Shown here: positions 63,266-64,000 of the stretch, one piece after another
Layout: each line of letters starts with the position of its first letter
Numbering within the stretch: the stretch's first letter is position 1
Origin: Gillisia sp. UBA3175
GTDB taxonomy: Bacteria > Bacteroidota > Bacteroidia > Flavobacteriales > Flavobacteriaceae
Length of the DNA stretch: 64,000 nucleotides
Assembly: GCA_002364325.1 (NCBI GenBank)
Contig: DEXV01000001.1
Span: forward strand, 660 to 64,659
Direction of reading: 5' to 3'
Notes under the pieces: model-generated
The model's input: only the letters and a program-made list of their open reading frames with translations
Told to the model about the DNA's origin: nothing
Database searches by the model: none
Program-made: the position numbers and the translations under genes

Positions 63266-64000
63266 ATGACTTATAAAATCCTAACCGTAATTTCTTGCCT
63301 TACCTTTTCCTTTGCTTTTAATACCACAGATGGTCTTGCCTCTTCCAACATAACAGAAAAACCTTTAGAACTATCTACAATTACTTCCAAAATTAATTTG
63401 ACAGTAGATGAGGAAATTAACCTCGCTTATGCTGAATTTGTGGAAAAGAATACAAGCGTTCCAGATCTAGAAAGTTTTAAAAATGGAATGTTAGGTTATT
63501 TTAAGTTAGAAGATAAGGATCTAGTTGAAAAGAAAATACTTACTATTATAGATTTTACTTTGTCTTCTACGAAGAAAAGAATGTGGGTTTTAGATATGAC
63601 CTCTAATAAAGTTTTGTTTAATACAGTTGTTGCTCATGGCAAAAATACTGGTGGCGAGTTTGCAACCAATTTTTCAAACCAAGTAAATTCCTTACAAAGC
63701 TCACTTGGTTTTTATGTAACAGGTGAAACTTATATCGGTAAGAATGGCTATTCTATGTTTATAGATGGAATGGAAAAGCAATTTAATTCTAAAGCACGTG
63801 AGAGATATGTTGTAGTTCATGGAGCAGATTATGCAAATCCATCTTTTATTAATAAACTGGGAAGATTAGGAAGAAGCTACGGATGTCCTGCACTACCAAC
63901 TGCCTTAACCAATGATATTATAGATGTAATTAAGAATAAATCTGTAATTTATATCCACTCTGCAGATAAAACATATTTACAAAATTCCGAAATGATCAAG
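63266..64000 (+). CDS. Secreted murein L,D-transpeptidase family protein (3' partial)
   Basis: My own translation from the ATG at 63266 stays open for 245 codons to the last base, so the gene runs off the window. The N-terminus is a signal peptide (MTYKILTVISCLTFSFAF). The catalytic domain of the YkuD_2-like family follows: FTLSSTKKRMWVLDM, VAHGKNTGGEFATNFSN, SSLGFYVTGETY, YVVVHGADYA and the active-site Cys in GRSYGCPALP. Such enzymes cross-link or trim peptidoglycan peptides, and this one probably acts in the periplasm. The C-terminus is not seen. Confidence 0.9.
   Translation, partial: MTYKILTVISCLTFSFAFNTTDGLASSNITEKPLELSTITSKINLTVDEEINLAYAEFVEKNTSVPDLESFKNGMLGYFKLEDKDLVEKKILTIIDFTLSSTKKRMWVLDMTSNKVLFNTVVAHGKNTGGEFATNFSNQVNSLQSSLGFYVTGETYIGKNGYSMFIDGMEKQFNSKARERYVVVHGADYANPSFINKLGRLGRSYGCPALPTALTNDIIDVIKNKSVIYIHSADKTYLQNSEMIK

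Overview
The window looks like a stretch of a Flavobacteriaceae (Bacteroidota) chromosome, probably marine. The case rests on several points: base composition near 35% G+C; a short primary sigma factor without region 1.1; Bacteroidota-type TAnnTTTG promoter boxes and mostly weak Shine-Dalgarno sequences; a complete Na+-translocating NADH:quinone reductase operon; a YpdA-type (bacillithiol-linked) reductase; and type IX secretion (T9SS) parts (PorT, Plug) together with four T9SS client proteins carrying C-terminal sorting domains. Genus cannot be fixed from the sequence alone.

Layout. 1-1803: 3' part of a repeat-rich T9SS surface protein (MBG-type repeats, post-COAP-1-like domain, sorting domain). 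1961-2329: orphan small gene with a structured leader. 2391-4484 (minus): ypdA, rpe and a BLUF blue-light sensor. 4697-13268 (minus): housekeeping block rpoD, pnp, rpsO, accD, fbaA, tamL, with clear hairpin terminators and an 86-bp dispersed-type repeat between rpoD and pnp. 13306-21568: TrmH/SpoU methyltransferase, porT-ubiE, trkA-trkH, desaturase-aminotransferase and rsmG. 21604-44827 (minus): three consecutive giant genes (2460, 2183 and about 2901 aa) with different N-terminal repeat arrays on a common LamG plus T9SS C-terminal chassis. 45164-50407: pruA, NRDE protein, apaG, DUF3667 protein, T9SS plug. 50576-58027 (plus): nqrABCDEF, a small conserved gene and apbE, whose product flavinylates NqrB and NqrC. 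58033-62809 (minus): gpmI, thioredoxin-like lipoprotein, then a tightly overlapping set (HAD protein, map, NUMOD4/HNH protein, methyltransferase). 63266-64000: start of a secreted L,D-transpeptidase cut by the window end.

How it fits together. PorT and Plug belong to the machine that would export the partial MBG protein and the three giant LamG proteins to the cell surface. Nqr and ApbE form one functional unit giving a sodium-motive force, with UbiE/MenG making the menaquinone it reduces and Trk using ion gradients for K+ uptake. The accessory novelty is concentrated in the 21.6-44.8 kb adhesin cluster. No tRNA, rRNA, CRISPR array, insertion sequence or phage gene was recognised.
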